A stretch of DNA of 43,313 nucleotides from Gammaproteobacteria bacterium (GTDB lineage Bacteria > Pseudomonadota > Gammaproteobacteria > Burkholderiales > Sulfuricellaceae). The notes under the pieces were generated by a model. The model was not told the DNA's origin. It ran no database searches and was given only the letters and a program-made list of their open reading frames with translations. Where the stretch lies: assembly GCA_018823025.1 (NCBI GenBank), contig JAHJJI010000080.1, forward strand, positions 1 to 43,313. Reading direction: 5' to 3'. Positions 32,280 to 42,258 of this stretch are shown in pieces; the first letter of the stretch is position 1; the number at the start of each line of letters is the position of its first letter. The translations under genes were made by a program, and so were the position numbers.

Positions 32280-33605
32280 TTGAACCTGCTTGCTTCCTGG
32301 GTTAATCGAGTGGCAGCGACCCGTCCTGATGCGGTAGCGCTGATCCTCTCTGATGAAACCCTGAGCTATCGTCAATTGCTCGATCGTTCGCATACACTGG
32401 CACAACTGTTTGAAGTCACGCGAGGAACCGTGCTGGCCTTGCAAGTCGTGTCTATGGTTGAGGCTGCGCTGTCCGCCCATGCCGCTTCCCTGCTTGGCCG
32501 CGCTTTTTTTCCGCTTAACCCCGCACTTTCCCCGCAGCGGCGCGAGGTGTTGCTGCAAGCGGCTGGTGGGCCGGTAGCGGATGGCATCGAATTGCTGATC
32601 GCAACCAGCGGAACCCAGGGCGAGCCGAAAGTCGTGATGCTGGGCGGTGAGAATCTGCTGGCCGGGGTGCAGGCTTCGCGCAGCCGACTGCCACTGCAAG
32701 CGGGGGACGTCTGGCTGGCCTGTCTGCCGCTCTACCACATCGGCGGTATGGCGATCCTCTACCGTTGCGCCGAGGCCGGCGCGGCGGTGGTGCTGCACGA
32801 GGGCTTCGACCCGCAGCGGGTCTGGAATGACCTCGAAAAATACCGCATTACCCATATTTCTCTGGTGCCGGCGATGCTGGCCCGGCTGCTGGATATTTGC
32901 CACGGCTCGCCGCCGCCTGCGCTCAAGGTTGCGCTGATCGGTGGCGGTCCGTTGTCCGCAGCGCTGGCTAAACGTGCCTGCGCAGCAGGCTGGCCGGTAT
33001 GCGCCAGCTACGGCATGTCCGAGACCGGCTCCCAGGTGGCGACTTTGTGCGATATGCCGAAGGGCTGGGAACCCGGCCAAGTCGGTTCGCCCTTACCGGG
33101 GTGCAAGGTGGAAGTGGTGAGCGAAGACGGTCGCCCCACTTCCGGCATTGGCCGCATCCGCATCCGCGGGGCTGCGGTCATGGCGGGCTACGCCAGCCCA
33201 CAGCGGCAAACGGGGCTGGGGCTCGATCAGGGTTGGTTCACCAGCGGCGATCTGGGTAGCCTCGACGCGCAGGGCAACCTGACTGTTCTGGGCCGCCATG
33301 ACGACATGCTGGTGAGCGGCGGAACCAATGTTCATCCGCAGCAAGTGGAGGAGGTGCTGAAGCGCTGCCCGGGCGTTGCGGATGCCGCGCTGACCTCGGT
33401 GGCGGATGAGGTCTGGGGTGACCTGCTGGTGGCGGCTGTGGTTGCCGAAGTGGACGACGCGGCACTGGAAAAATGGTGTCGCAATGAGTTGGCCGGTGCA
33501 ATGCGTCCGCGGCGTTTTATCCGCCTCCCTGCGCTGCCCCGTAATGAGCTTGGCAAGCTGGACCGGCAGACGTTGCGCGATTTGGCCAGGCGAAAGTTGG
33601 AGTAG
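32280..33605 (+). CDS. menE: o-Succinylbenzoate-CoA ligase
   Basis: A 441-residue adenylate-forming enzyme. The P-loop A-T-S-G-T-Q-G-E-P-K is at residues 108-117, A5 is Y-G-M-S-E-T-G, A7 is S-G-D-L-G near residue 322, and the hinge and A10 lysine lie in N-E-L-G-K-L-D-R close to the C-terminus. It activates o-succinylbenzoate to its CoA ester, the substrate of MenB. At about 440 residues it is short compared with generic acyl-CoA synthetases, which fits MenE. The TTG start at 32280 lies three bases after the menG stop region and gives the normal N-terminus; the ribosome binding site is poor, so coupling with menG is likely. Confidence 0.9.
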   Translation: MNLLASWVNRVAATRPDAVALILSDETLSYRQLLDRSHTLAQLFEVTRGTVLALQVVSMVEAALSAHAASLLGRAFFPLNPALSPQRREVLLQAAGGPVADGIELLIATSGTQGEPKVVMLGGENLLAGVQASRSRLPLQAGDVWLACLPLYHIGGMAILYRCAEAGAAVVLHEGFDPQRVWNDLEKYRITHISLVPAMLARLLDICHGSPPPALKVALIGGGPLSAALAKRACAAGWPVCASYGMSETGSQVATLCDMPKGWEPGQVGSPLPGCKVEVVSEDGRPTSGIGRIRIRGAAVMAGYASPQRQTGLGLDQGWFTSGDLGSLDAQGNLTVLGRHDDMLVSGGTNVHPQQVEEVLKRCPGVADAALTSVADEVWGDLLVAAVVAEVDDAALEKWCRNELAGAMRPRRFIRLPALPRNELGKLDRQTLRDLARRKLE

Positions 33606-33617
33606 AATTAAAATACC

Positions 33618-34970
33618 ATGACACAACTGGCACACCGCACTCCTTCCTTGCTGCAAGCCCTGGAAACGCGCCTCGGTAGCCTGCTGCACTTGCATGGCGG
33701 GGGCAGCGGATTGCTGAGTCTGACGCTGGAGACGCCCGAACTAGCTTTCGACCATTTGCCCGATGGCTTGTACGATTGCAGTTATTGGGCTCGGCCTGCG
33801 ATGGGCCGTTTCCTTCTCGGACTGGGCGTGGCGGCCAGCGTCGAGGCACAAGGTGAAGGCCGTTTCCGCGCTTTGGATGCGGCCTTCGCTGAATACCGCC
33901 GCCTTTGGCATGCGGTGGATGCGGATGGTGTTGGATTCCAGCCCGCTGCTTTGACCGGCTTTGCCTTCGGTCAGGAAGGGGCGGGGGATGTGCCGAATTC
34001 ACGGCTGACGATTCCGACCCTGCTGGTGCAGCGGCGCGAAGAAGTCTGCGCCATGACCTTCACCTGTGACCGGGGCGGCGCCCCGGATGCGGTACTGGCT
34101 GGCTGGCTGGCGCTGGCTGGCGAGGTGGTGGCGGCTTTGGGCCGAGAGGCTCCTCTTCCGGTTAGCGTTTCTCTGCAGCGACTTTCCAGCCAGCCCGATG
34201 ACGATGTCTGGCTTGCACGGGTGGCTCGCGCAGTGACGGATATTCGTGCCGGCGAAATCGATAAGGTGGTCCTTGCACGCAGCATTCGCGTCCGTTCAAC
34301 TCAGCCATTTGTTCCCGCCGCGTTGATGGCGACGCTGGAGACGCGCTATCCCGGTTGCATTCATTTCACCCATTTTTTCTCCGGCGGCGGCGTGTTGCTT
34401 GGAGCTACGCCGGAGTCGCTGGTAGCTCTTTCTGCCGGGCAAGTGGTGAGTGATGCACTGGCGGGTACCGACTGGCAGTCCGGGCGGTTGGATGACGAAA
34501 AAAGCCTGCACGAGCACCGTCTGGTGGTGAACGCGATTGTCCGAGCCCTTGAGCCGGTATGTGGATTCCTGCAAATCCCTGCCCGTCCGAAGGTGTTCGA
34601 GCTGCAGGAACTGCGGCACCTGCGCAGCGTGATCCGGGGCACTGCCAATTCGGGCGTGAGCTTGTTGAATTTGGTCGAGCGGTTGCATCCGACCCCTGCG
34701 ATAGGCGGTGCGCCCCCCCGGTGCGCGCTGGACTGGCTGGCGAGAAATGGCGAGGAGCGGAGAGGTTGGTACAGCGGCGCTACCGGCTGGATAGGCTACG
34801 ATGGTGACGGTGAGTTAGCGGTGGCGCTGCGCTGTGCCTGGCTGGACGGCAACGAGGCTGAACTGTGTGCTGGCGCGGGCATCGTCGCCGGTTCCGATCC
34901 CCTCACCGAGCTGGAAGAAACCGAGGTCAAGCTCAATGCCATGCTGCGTGTGCTGGGGGGGCAGGCGTGA
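33618..34970 (+). CDS. menF: Isochorismate synthase
   Basis: A 450-residue chorismate-using enzyme of the MenF/EntC/DhbC group. The C-terminal chorismate-binding domain starts near residue 195 and contains E-I-D-K-V-V-L-A-R, L-L-G-A-T-P-E-S-L, R-G-T-A-N-S-G, H-P-T-P-A-I-G-G and the R-G-W-Y-S-G-A-T-G-W block, followed by G-A-G-I-V-A-G-S-D-P. The K in the DKVVLAR motif is the conserved base of isochorismate synthases that activates water. It converts chorismate to isochorismate, the committed step to menaquinone. The variable N-terminal half is usual. The stop overlaps the GTG of menD (GTGA). Confidence 0.92.
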   Translation: MTQLAHRTPSLLQALETRLGSLLHLHGGGSGLLSLTLETPELAFDHLPDGLYDCSYWARPAMGRFLLGLGVAASVEAQGEGRFRALDAAFAEYRRLWHAVDADGVGFQPAALTGFAFGQEGAGDVPNSRLTIPTLLVQRREEVCAMTFTCDRGGAPDAVLAGWLALAGEVVAALGREAPLPVSVSLQRLSSQPDDDVWLARVARAVTDIRAGEIDKVVLARSIRVRSTQPFVPAALMATLETRYPGCIHFTHFFSGGGVLLGATPESLVALSAGQVVSDALAGTDWQSGRLDDEKSLHEHRLVVNAIVRALEPVCGFLQIPARPKVFELQELRHLRSVIRGTANSGVSLLNLVERLHPTPAIGGAPPRCALDWLARNGEERRGWYSGATGWIGYDGDGELAVALRCAWLDGNEAELCAGAGIVAGSDPLTELEETEVKLNAMLRVLGGQA

Positions 34971-36664
34971 ACGATGTCGGTGCCGCTAACCTGCGTTGGG
35001 CGATGGCGCTGGTGGATGGTCTGGCTGCGGCGGGAGTGGGGCATGCCGTGATTTCTCCCGGCTCGCGCTCGACCCCACTGGCGCTGGCTTGTTTGCGTCA
35101 TCCGCGCCTGCGCAGCTGGATCCAGGTGGATGAGCGCAGCGCGGGTTTTTTTGCGCTTGGCTTGTCCAAAGCTGACCGCCGTCCGGTCGTACTCATCTGC
35201 ACCTCCGGTTCGGCGCCGGCCAACTGGTTTCCCGCAGTGATCGAAGCCAATTACAGCTTGATTCCCTTGATTCTGCTGACGGCAGACCGACCGCCGGAAA
35301 TGCGCGATTGCGGCGCCAACCAGACCATCGACCAAGTCAAGCTATTCGGCAGCCAGGTGCGCGCCAGCCACGAATTGCCAATGGCAGAAACGACAGTGGC
35401 GGCGCTACAAAATCTGGGCTGGCTGGCCGCACGCGCGGTGGATCAAAGTCGTTGGACACTACCCGGCCCGGTGCACATCAACGTGCCGCTACGCGAGCCG
35501 CTGGTGCCTTCGGGTGCTTTGCCGGAATATGAAGTTGTAGCGAAGCCGAAGACGGTAAGTTACCCGGCCATGCGGCCGCCAGCGGATGAAATCGCCCGTT
35601 GGGCAACAGAGTTGTCCGGCAGGCCTGGGCTGATTGTGTGCGGTGAGGACGAGTATAGTGATGGCTTCCCCGCTGAGCTGGCGCAACTCGCCAAGCAACT
35701 GGCCTGCCCTGTGCTGGCCGATCCGCTGTCCAATCTGCGCTTCGGCACACATGATCGCACGCATATTTTCAGTCGCTACGATGCCTTCCTGAGACGCACC
35801 GGCTTTACTGAAACCCATCGTCCGGAATGGATTCTGCGCTTCGGCGCTATGCCGGTGTCCAGGCAGTTGCAGAACAGCTTGGCGGCTTGCACGGAGGCAA
35901 CGCATTTCCTGGTGGAAGCACACGGGCGTTGGCCTGATCCCCTGCATCTAACTACCCATATGTTGCGCGCTGACGCCGATGCGGTATGCGCAGCCTTGGC
36001 CGCCGCTCAGCCGCTAGCCGGGCCTGCTGCGTGGCTGGAGAGTTTTGCCGCGGAGGAACAGCGTGCAGCGGGATTGGCGCATACCTCAGTGAAGCCGATT
36101 GAGGCCGAGGTGGTTGAATCTCTTATACATCAGCTCGCGGGAGGCTGTCTGTTCAGTGGCAACTCCATGGCGATCCGCGACCTCGATAACTTTGCCACGG
36201 GTGGCGAGACACCGCTACGCATCATCGGCAACCGTGGCGCCAGCGGCATCGATGGTAATATTTCCACGGCACTGGGCTTGTGCGCTGCGCTGGGTAAGCC
36301 AGTGACAGCGCTGCTGGGGGATCTGGCTTTCTATCACGATATGAACGGCTTGCTGGCTGCGCGTGGGTTGAACATCACCTTTATTGTTCTGAACAACGGT
36401 GGTGGCGGAATTTTCAGTTACCTGCCACAGGCCGGGCTGGATGAATTCGAGCGTGGCTGGCTGACGCCAACCGAGCTGGATTTTTCCCATGCCGCCCGGA
36501 TGTACGGCCTTGACTATCAGAAGGTGGAATGCAGCGACGATTTCGACGCCGCGCTCGCGGCAGCACTGGAACACGACGGGCCGGACCTGATCGAGGTGAC
36601 GGTCGACCGAGAGGTCAGCGTCGCTGGCCACAAGACTTATTGGGCGGCGGTGTCCGGCGACTGA
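34967..36664 (+). CDS. menD: SEPHCHC synthase MenD
   Basis: A 565-residue thiamine-diphosphate enzyme that joins 2-oxoglutarate and isochorismate. S-P-G-S-R-S-T-P (residues 30-37) binds isochorismate, and E56 in D-E-R-S-A-G-F activates ThDP. I-C-T-S-G-S-A follows, and the C-terminal ThDP/Mg motif is G-D-L-A-F-Y-H-D-M-N-G with N-N-G-G-G-G-I-F. GTG 34967 overlaps the menF stop, and this start gives the standard N-terminus; longer readings into menF are not credible. It is the last gene of the men block: its TGA directly abuts the reverse-complement stop codon of napH with no base between. No menH is found in the window. Confidence 0.93.
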   Translation: MNDVGAANLRWAMALVDGLAAAGVGHAVISPGSRSTPLALACLRHPRLRSWIQVDERSAGFFALGLSKADRRPVVLICTSGSAPANWFPAVIEANYSLIPLILLTADRPPEMRDCGANQTIDQVKLFGSQVRASHELPMAETTVAALQNLGWLAARAVDQSRWTLPGPVHINVPLREPLVPSGALPEYEVVAKPKTVSYPAMRPPADEIARWATELSGRPGLIVCGEDEYSDGFPAELAQLAKQLACPVLADPLSNLRFGTHDRTHIFSRYDAFLRRTGFTETHRPEWILRFGAMPVSRQLQNSLAACTEATHFLVEAHGRWPDPLHLTTHMLRADADAVCAALAAAQPLAGPAAWLESFAAEEQRAAGLAHTSVKPIEAEVVESLIHQLAGGCLFSGNSMAIRDLDNFATGGETPLRIIGNRGASGIDGNISTALGLCAALGKPVTALLGDLAFYHDMNGLLAARGLNITFIVLNNGGGGIFSYLPQAGLDEFERGWLTPTELDFSHAARMYGLDYQKVECSDDFDAALAAALEHDGPDLIEVTVDREVSVAGHKTYWAAVSGD

Positions 36665-37519
36665 TTATTTGGCTGAACGTAGCCCGAAGTGAAACACGTC
36701 CTTCGAACACACGTCAATGCAGCGCCCGCAGTTGGTGCAGTTGGGCGAGAGGATGACCGGGCCGATATCCTGTTTCGCCCCCTTCAGCGCTGGTTTGATC
36801 ACCTGCGGCTCAGGGCAGACTGCGTAGCAGTCCATGCAGTCGTTGCACGCTTCGCGTTGGGCTGCACTGACCCGTAGCGGGCTCCATTTGCCGAGCAGGC
36901 TGTAGAACGCGCCGACCGGACAGACGTGGCCGCACCAGGCGTTGGCGCTGACGAACAGGTCGAGCAGGAACACTGCCAGTATGATTACCCAAGTCATGCC
37001 GATGCTGAAAATCAGGCCGCGGTGGAGCATCGATACCGGGTTGATCAGCTCCCAGGCGATGGTGCCGGTGACGGCCGCCAGCACTAGCGTCATTGCCAGC
37101 ACCCAGTAGCGCAGCTTGCGCGAGATGTGCGCACCGCCCTTGATATTGATGCGGCCGCGTAGCCAGGCGGCCGCGTCGGTGATCATGTTGACCGGGCAGA
37201 CCCAGGAACAATAGACGCGCCCACCAACCAGGAAGTAGAACGCCAGCACGATGACGACGCCGATCAGCGCCATTTTTTCCGGAATATGGCCGGCCAACAG
37301 CGACTGAAGCAGGACGTAGGGATCAGCCAGCGGCAGGGTGTTGAGCGTCAGACTGTAGGCGAGGTTGCCTTTGACGATCCACAGGCCGGCCAGCGGCCCA
37401 ACCAGGAACAGGGCGAGAGTGACGAGCTGTGAGATGCGCCGCAGGATCAGCCATTTGTGACTGGTGAGCCATCCCTTTTCGGCGAGGGCCTCGGCACCAA
37501 TCTTCTTGGCCTCTCTCAT
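36665..37519 (-). CDS. napH: NapH, quinol dehydrogenase membrane subunit
   Basis: A 284-residue membrane protein with four TM helices (about residues 31-50, 82-101, 136-158 and 169-192). Two C-x3-C-P motifs (C-S-W-V-C-P-V and C-G-H-V-C-P-V) are followed by a C-terminal pair of 4Fe-4S motifs, [12 protein letters not shown] and [11 protein letters not shown]. NapH with NapG oxidises quinol and passes electrons to periplasmic acceptors, classically NapC/NapB/NapA. Its ATG overlaps the napG stop (ATGA). It is clearly a paralogue of the NosH encoded upstream. Confidence 0.92.
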   Translation of the reverse strand: MREAKKIGAEALAEKGWLTSHKWLILRRISQLVTLALFLVGPLAGLWIVKGNLAYSLTLNTLPLADPYVLLQSLLAGHIPEKMALIGVVIVLAFYFLVGGRVYCSWVCPVNMITDAAAWLRGRINIKGGAHISRKLRYWVLAMTLVLAAVTGTIAWELINPVSMLHRGLIFSIGMTWVIILAVFLLDLFVSANAWCGHVCPVGAFYSLLGKWSPLRVSAAQREACNDCMDCYAVCPEPQVIKPALKGAKQDIGPVILSPNCTNCGRCIDVCSKDVFHFGLRSAK

Positions 37520-38382
37520 AGTTTATCCCCCTGTAGTGCCTTGGGGATTCCGGGTTGCGTCCCCGGCGCTACAGATTCACCGCTGCTGCCCGGGATCAGG
37601 CCACGCCCCTGCTCATATTTGTAGCCTTCCGGCAGGGTGTACTGGTGCTCGACATCGGGCGCCACCAAGCTCTTGCCGGCCTTGGTCTTTTCTTCCCAGC
37701 CCAAGCGGTAGTGGTAGCCGAGCTTGCCCTTGGCCAGCTTGGCCGGGAGGACCTTGATCGCGGCCTCTTCCAGCACGCAGGACTTTTCGCATTTGCCGCA
37801 GCCGGTGCAGTGGTCGGAATGAACCGTCGGCAGGAACATGGTGTGCTTGCCGGTGCGTAAATTGGGTGCCATTTCCAGGGTGATCGCCTTGTCGATCACC
37901 GGGCAGACCCGGTAGCAGACGTCGCAGCGCAGGCCAAGAAAGTTGAGGCAGGTTTCGTGGTCGATCAGCACTGCCAGGCCCATTTTCGACTTGTTGATGT
38001 CGGTGAGTTGATGGTCGAGCGCCCCGGTGGGGCAGGCTTTGACGCAAGGGATGTCCTCGCACATTTCGCAGGGCAGATTGCGCGCCACGAAGTAGGGCGT
38101 TCCAGTAGCGACGTCGTGCTCGGGCTTGGCTAGTTCGAGGATGTTGTAGGGGCAGTCGCGCACGCACAGCCCGCACCGGATGCAGGCACCCTGGAAATCA
38201 GCCTCCAATAGCGCGCCGGGCGGACGAATGGCGAGTGGCGGCAGAGCTTTCGCTTGCTTGGCATAGAGCCCCAAGCCCGTGCCCATCAGTCCGACGGTGC
38301 AGGCGGTTTTCGCCATGTCGATCAGGAACTGGCGCCGTGAGGCCTGCCTGGCGCCAGGTGCTTTGCCGTTGGTGTCGTTCAT
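37516..38382 (-). CDS. napG: NapG, periplasmic polyferredoxin
   Basis: A 288-residue protein with a twin-arginine signal (S-R16-R-Q-F-L, hydrophobic to A-K-A near residue 47) and four 4Fe-4S clusters: [35 protein letters not shown] and [11 protein letters not shown]. It matches NapG/MauM ferredoxins and works with NapH as a menaquinol oxidase module. The C-terminal 60 residues form a longer, low-complexity extension. It is followed by napH with a four-base overlap and preceded by napD with a 12-bp gap, so the three are one operon. Confidence 0.92.
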   Translation of the reverse strand: MNDTNGKAPGARQASRRQFLIDMAKTACTVGLMGTGLGLYAKQAKALPPLAIRPPGALLEADFQGACIRCGLCVRDCPYNILELAKPEHDVATGTPYFVARNLPCEMCEDIPCVKACPTGALDHQLTDINKSKMGLAVLIDHETCLNFLGLRCDVCYRVCPVIDKAITLEMAPNLRTGKHTMFLPTVHSDHCTGCGKCEKSCVLEEAAIKVLPAKLAKGKLGYHYRLGWEEKTKAGKSLVAPDVEHQYTLPEGYKYEQGRGLIPGSSGESVAPGTQPGIPKALQGDKL

Positions 38383-38394
38383 TTGCTTGAAACG

Positions 38395-38643
38395 CTATGC
38401 AGTTGCTTCAGTGTCCGGCTCGAAATGATGATAGACCATCGCTGTCGAGAGTATGCCGGGGATACGTCCGATTTCTTCGAACATATCTGCGGTTTCCCGA
38501 TCACTGGGTTTTTCTATGGTGACAACCATCTTGCCCTCGGGGCTGGCAGCATGGACTTCCACGCCTGGGATTTTTCCCAGCTGGGTGCGAACCATATCGA
38601 TTTTGCCCGGACTGGCATGAACCACGATGCCTGAAATGTTCAT
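38395..38643 (-). CDS. napD: NapD, nitrate reductase maturation chaperone
   Basis: An 82-residue ferredoxin-fold protein. N-I-S-G-I-V-V-H-A at the N-terminus, G-V-E-V-H-A and the G-K-M-V-V-T-I-E strand are typical NapD. NapD binds the twin-arginine signal of NapA in the cytoplasm and supports its maturation. The ATG at 38643 has AAAGG at good spacing; an upstream in-frame start would add eight residues before the conserved strand. No napA is present here, so its client must be encoded elsewhere or has been lost. An FNR-like palindrome lies about 80 bases upstream. Confidence 0.88.
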   Translation of the reverse strand: MNISGIVVHASPGKIDMVRTQLGKIPGVEVHAASPEGKMVVTIEKPSDRETADMFEEIGRIPGILSTAMVYHHFEPDTEATA

Positions 38644-38721
38644 TGTTGACCTTTGCGATAATGACAAAAATAAATTCTAGCTGTATTGTGGTCAGATTGC
38701 GCCCAAGGTTTTTTTATCACC

Positions 38722-38735
38722 TTGACGCAAATCAA
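38722..38735 (-). promoter_or_regulatory. FNR/Dnr-like box upstream of napDGH
   Basis: TTGACGCAAATCAA matches nine of ten fixed FNR positions and lies 79 bases before the napD ATG. A suitably placed -10 is not obvious on the minus strand. Confidence 0.6.
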
Positions 38736-38845
38736 AAAGCAATAAATTTTCGAAAAAAACCGGTTGCGACAGCTCTGTTCTATAGTGAAAACGTCGGGCC
38801 GCTCAAAGAACCGCAGCAATGGATTCCACTTAAAATTGGAAAGTC

Positions 38846-38859
38846 TTGATGTAAGTCAA
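38846..38859 (+). promoter_or_regulatory. FNR/Dnr-like box upstream of nirS
   Basis: TTGATGTAAGTCAA is centred about 30 bases before a -10-like GATTAT (38882-38887), the spacing expected for a class II activator promoter starting near 38894. The nirS ATG is at 38982. Confidence 0.78.
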
Positions 38860-38927
38860 GGTTGCCCTAATTCAAGTAGGGGATTATTTGTTCATCGTGT
38901 TAAGCGCACGTGTACTGAGATATTTAG

Positions 38928-40604
<1,677 letters not shown>

Positions 40605-40617
40605 TTGTCAGGTTGAG

Positions 40618-40644
40618 CCCGGGGAGCCAGCTCCCCGGGTTTTT
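40618..40644 (+). terminator. Rho-independent terminator after nirS
   Basis: CCCGGGGAGC / GCTCCCCGGG with a minimal loop and TTTTT, 13 bases after the stop codon. Confidence 0.9.
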
Positions 40645-40691
40645 GACTCTTAAGCAGATATGATTAAAAAATATTGGAACGGTGGCAGATT

Positions 40692-41315
40692 ATGATGAAA
40701 AACTACACTGGATATGCATTGTTGGCAGCAGGCGCTCTATTCGGGATTTCAGTTGCAACAGGCGCAAGCGCCGATGTGAACAAGCTGACAGAGAGTTGCA
40801 CGGGCTGTCATGGTAAAGGTGGTTCTAGCACGGAGGCGGCTATTCCGAATATCGGTGGCTATTCCGCAGAATATATGAAGGGGGCTTTGAAGTTATACAA
40901 GACCAAGGAACGTCCCTGTCCGGAGGTCAAGATTCCTGCCGGTGCCAAGAAGGGTAGCAAATCGGATATGTGTCAGGCGGTCAAGGACTTGAGTGACGCC
41001 GATATCAAGCAAATTGCCGAATCTTATGCCGAGCAGAAATTTGTTCGTACCCCACAGAAATTTGATCCGGCATTAGCGAAGAAGGGTAAAGGGCTACACG
41101 ATAAACTTTGTGAAAAATGTCATTCCGAAGGAGGCAGTGAGGCAAGTGACGATTCAGGTGTCCTGGCAGGCCAGAAGATGGCTTATCTGGAGGAGCAGAT
41201 CAAGTTTTTCACTGAAGGCAAGCGGCCTATGGCCAAAAAGATGAAGCCGAAACTGGAAGAATTAGACAAGGCCGGGGTTGAAGCGATTGTTCATTATTAC
41301 GGCAGCTTTAAGTAA
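40692..41315 (+). CDS. Dihaem cytochrome c (c4-type)
   Basis: A 207-residue periplasmic cytochrome c. The signal peptide is residues 1-27 (G-A-S-A), haem 1 is C36-T-G-C-H40 and haem 2 is C140-E-K-C-H144. Two extra cysteines (C76, C94) in the linker between the domains could form a disulfide. Its position between nirS and the nirT-type gene makes it a candidate electron donor to NirS, replacing the NirM/c551 role (inference). ATG 40692 (or the adjacent ATG 40695) fits the signal peptide. It is flanked by terminators on both sides, so it may be expressed from its own promoter or by readthrough. Confidence 0.85.
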   Translation: MMKNYTGYALLAAGALFGISVATGASADVNKLTESCTGCHGKGGSSTEAAIPNIGGYSAEYMKGALKLYKTKERPCPEVKIPAGAKKGSKSDMCQAVKDLSDADIKQIAESYAEQKFVRTPQKFDPALAKKGKGLHDKLCEKCHSEGGSEASDDSGVLAGQKMAYLEEQIKFFTEGKRPMAKKMKPKLEELDKAGVEAIVHYYGSFK

Positions 41316-41344
41316 TACACGTGACGCTGGTTTGATCGATGAAG

Positions 41345-41375
41345 CCCGGGAAGCGTACACTTCCCGGGTTTTATT
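41345..41375 (+). terminator. Rho-independent terminator after the dihaem cytochrome gene
   Basis: CCCGGGAAG / CTTCCCGGG, 6-base loop, followed by TTTTATTT, 30 bases after the stop codon. Confidence 0.9.
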
Positions 41376-41486
41376 TCGAGAAAAATTGAGCTGTTGATAA
41401 TTTGGGAATGGCGCCAATGGCGTGTTCAGTAACAGGACATTTCAGCTGGTTGAAAGTGGCTGTAGCATTAAATTAAAGGGTTCAGC

Positions 41487-42077
41487 ATGTCGGATGCACA
41501 TAATTCTAGTAAAGGCTGGTGGGCGGCGTTGCGCAGCCCTAGCGCCCGTTATTCACTGTTGACATTGCTGGGCGGTGGCTTCATTTCGGGTATTATTTTC
41601 TGGGGTGGGTTCAATACCGCGATGGAAGCGACTAACTCGCTCGAATTTTGTCTTTCCTGCCACGAGATGAAGAACACCGTTTATCAGGAATACAAAACAA
41701 CCATCCATGCCTCGAATCGCACCGGCGTGCGTGCCGTCTGTTCCGATTGCCACGTTCCCAGGGACTGGATACACAAGATGCAGCGCAAGATTCAGGCGAG
41801 CGGAGAAGTATGGGGCAAGCTGACAGGCAGTATTGATACCAAGGAAAAATTCGAGGCCAAACGGCTGGAATTGGCGCAGCATGAATGGGACCGAATGAAA
41901 AAGTCGGATTCGCGCGAATGTCGCAACTGCCATAGCTACGAGGGGATGAATATGGAGGTACAAGACAAGATGGCCAAGAAGAAACATACTCAGGCCGCAG
42001 AGCCTGGCTCTGGCAAGACTTGTATAGACTGCCATAAGGGTATTGCTCATAAGCTGCCTGAAGGTGCGCCGGAATAA
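41487..42077 (+). CDS. nirT: Tetrahaem cytochrome c of the NapC/NirT family
   Basis: A 196-residue membrane-anchored cytochrome. One N-terminal helix (about residues 22-41) holds it in the inner membrane, and the periplasmic part has four CxxCH sites: C55-L-S-C-H, C85-S-D-C-H, C145-R-N-C-H and C179-I-D-C-H. Such proteins oxidise quinol and hand electrons to periplasmic reductases. With nirS nearby, nirT is the apt name; it could equally serve a periplasmic nitrate reductase with NapGH. It has the standard family length, and the haem spacing is normal. The ATG at 41487 lacks a strong ribosome binding site. Confidence 0.9.
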   Translation: MSDAHNSSKGWWAALRSPSARYSLLTLLGGGFISGIIFWGGFNTAMEATNSLEFCLSCHEMKNTVYQEYKTTIHASNRTGVRAVCSDCHVPRDWIHKMQRKIQASGEVWGKLTGSIDTKEKFEAKRLELAQHEWDRMKKSDSRECRNCHSYEGMNMEVQDKMAKKKHTQAAEPGSGKTCIDCHKGIAHKLPEGAPE

Positions 42078-42165
42078 AGCTGAGTAAGGCTTGATTCAAA
42101 AGCACCAGGACGGTGGAAATGTTTGAAGGGAATATGTCCGGACAACTTGCCTGATTGATGATGCC

Positions 42166-42185
42166 CGGGGAGCGTATGCTCCCCG
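42166..42185 (+). terminator. Hairpin after the tetrahaem cytochrome gene
   Basis: CGGGGAGC / GCTCCCCG with a four-base loop; the following sequence is not T-rich. It resembles the stems of the nirS and nosZ terminators. Confidence 0.55.
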
Positions 42186-42258
42186 ATGCATTCTTGAGGG
42201 CAGGATTTAAGTAATTTTGTTCAATGGTTGTAAAATCAATTGTGATAAAGGGAATGCG

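Noticed and set aside
31974-33080. A 368-codon minus-strand frame opposite menG and menE
   Set aside because: Shadow of two clear enzymes with complete motifs; composition is Gln/Arg/His-rich as expected for an antisense frame.
36665-38643. napDGH considered as a second nosGH-like set
   Set aside because: The presence of NapD and the Tat-signal NapG with a NapG-type cluster arrangement makes nap the better name; the similarity to NosG/NosH is family-level.
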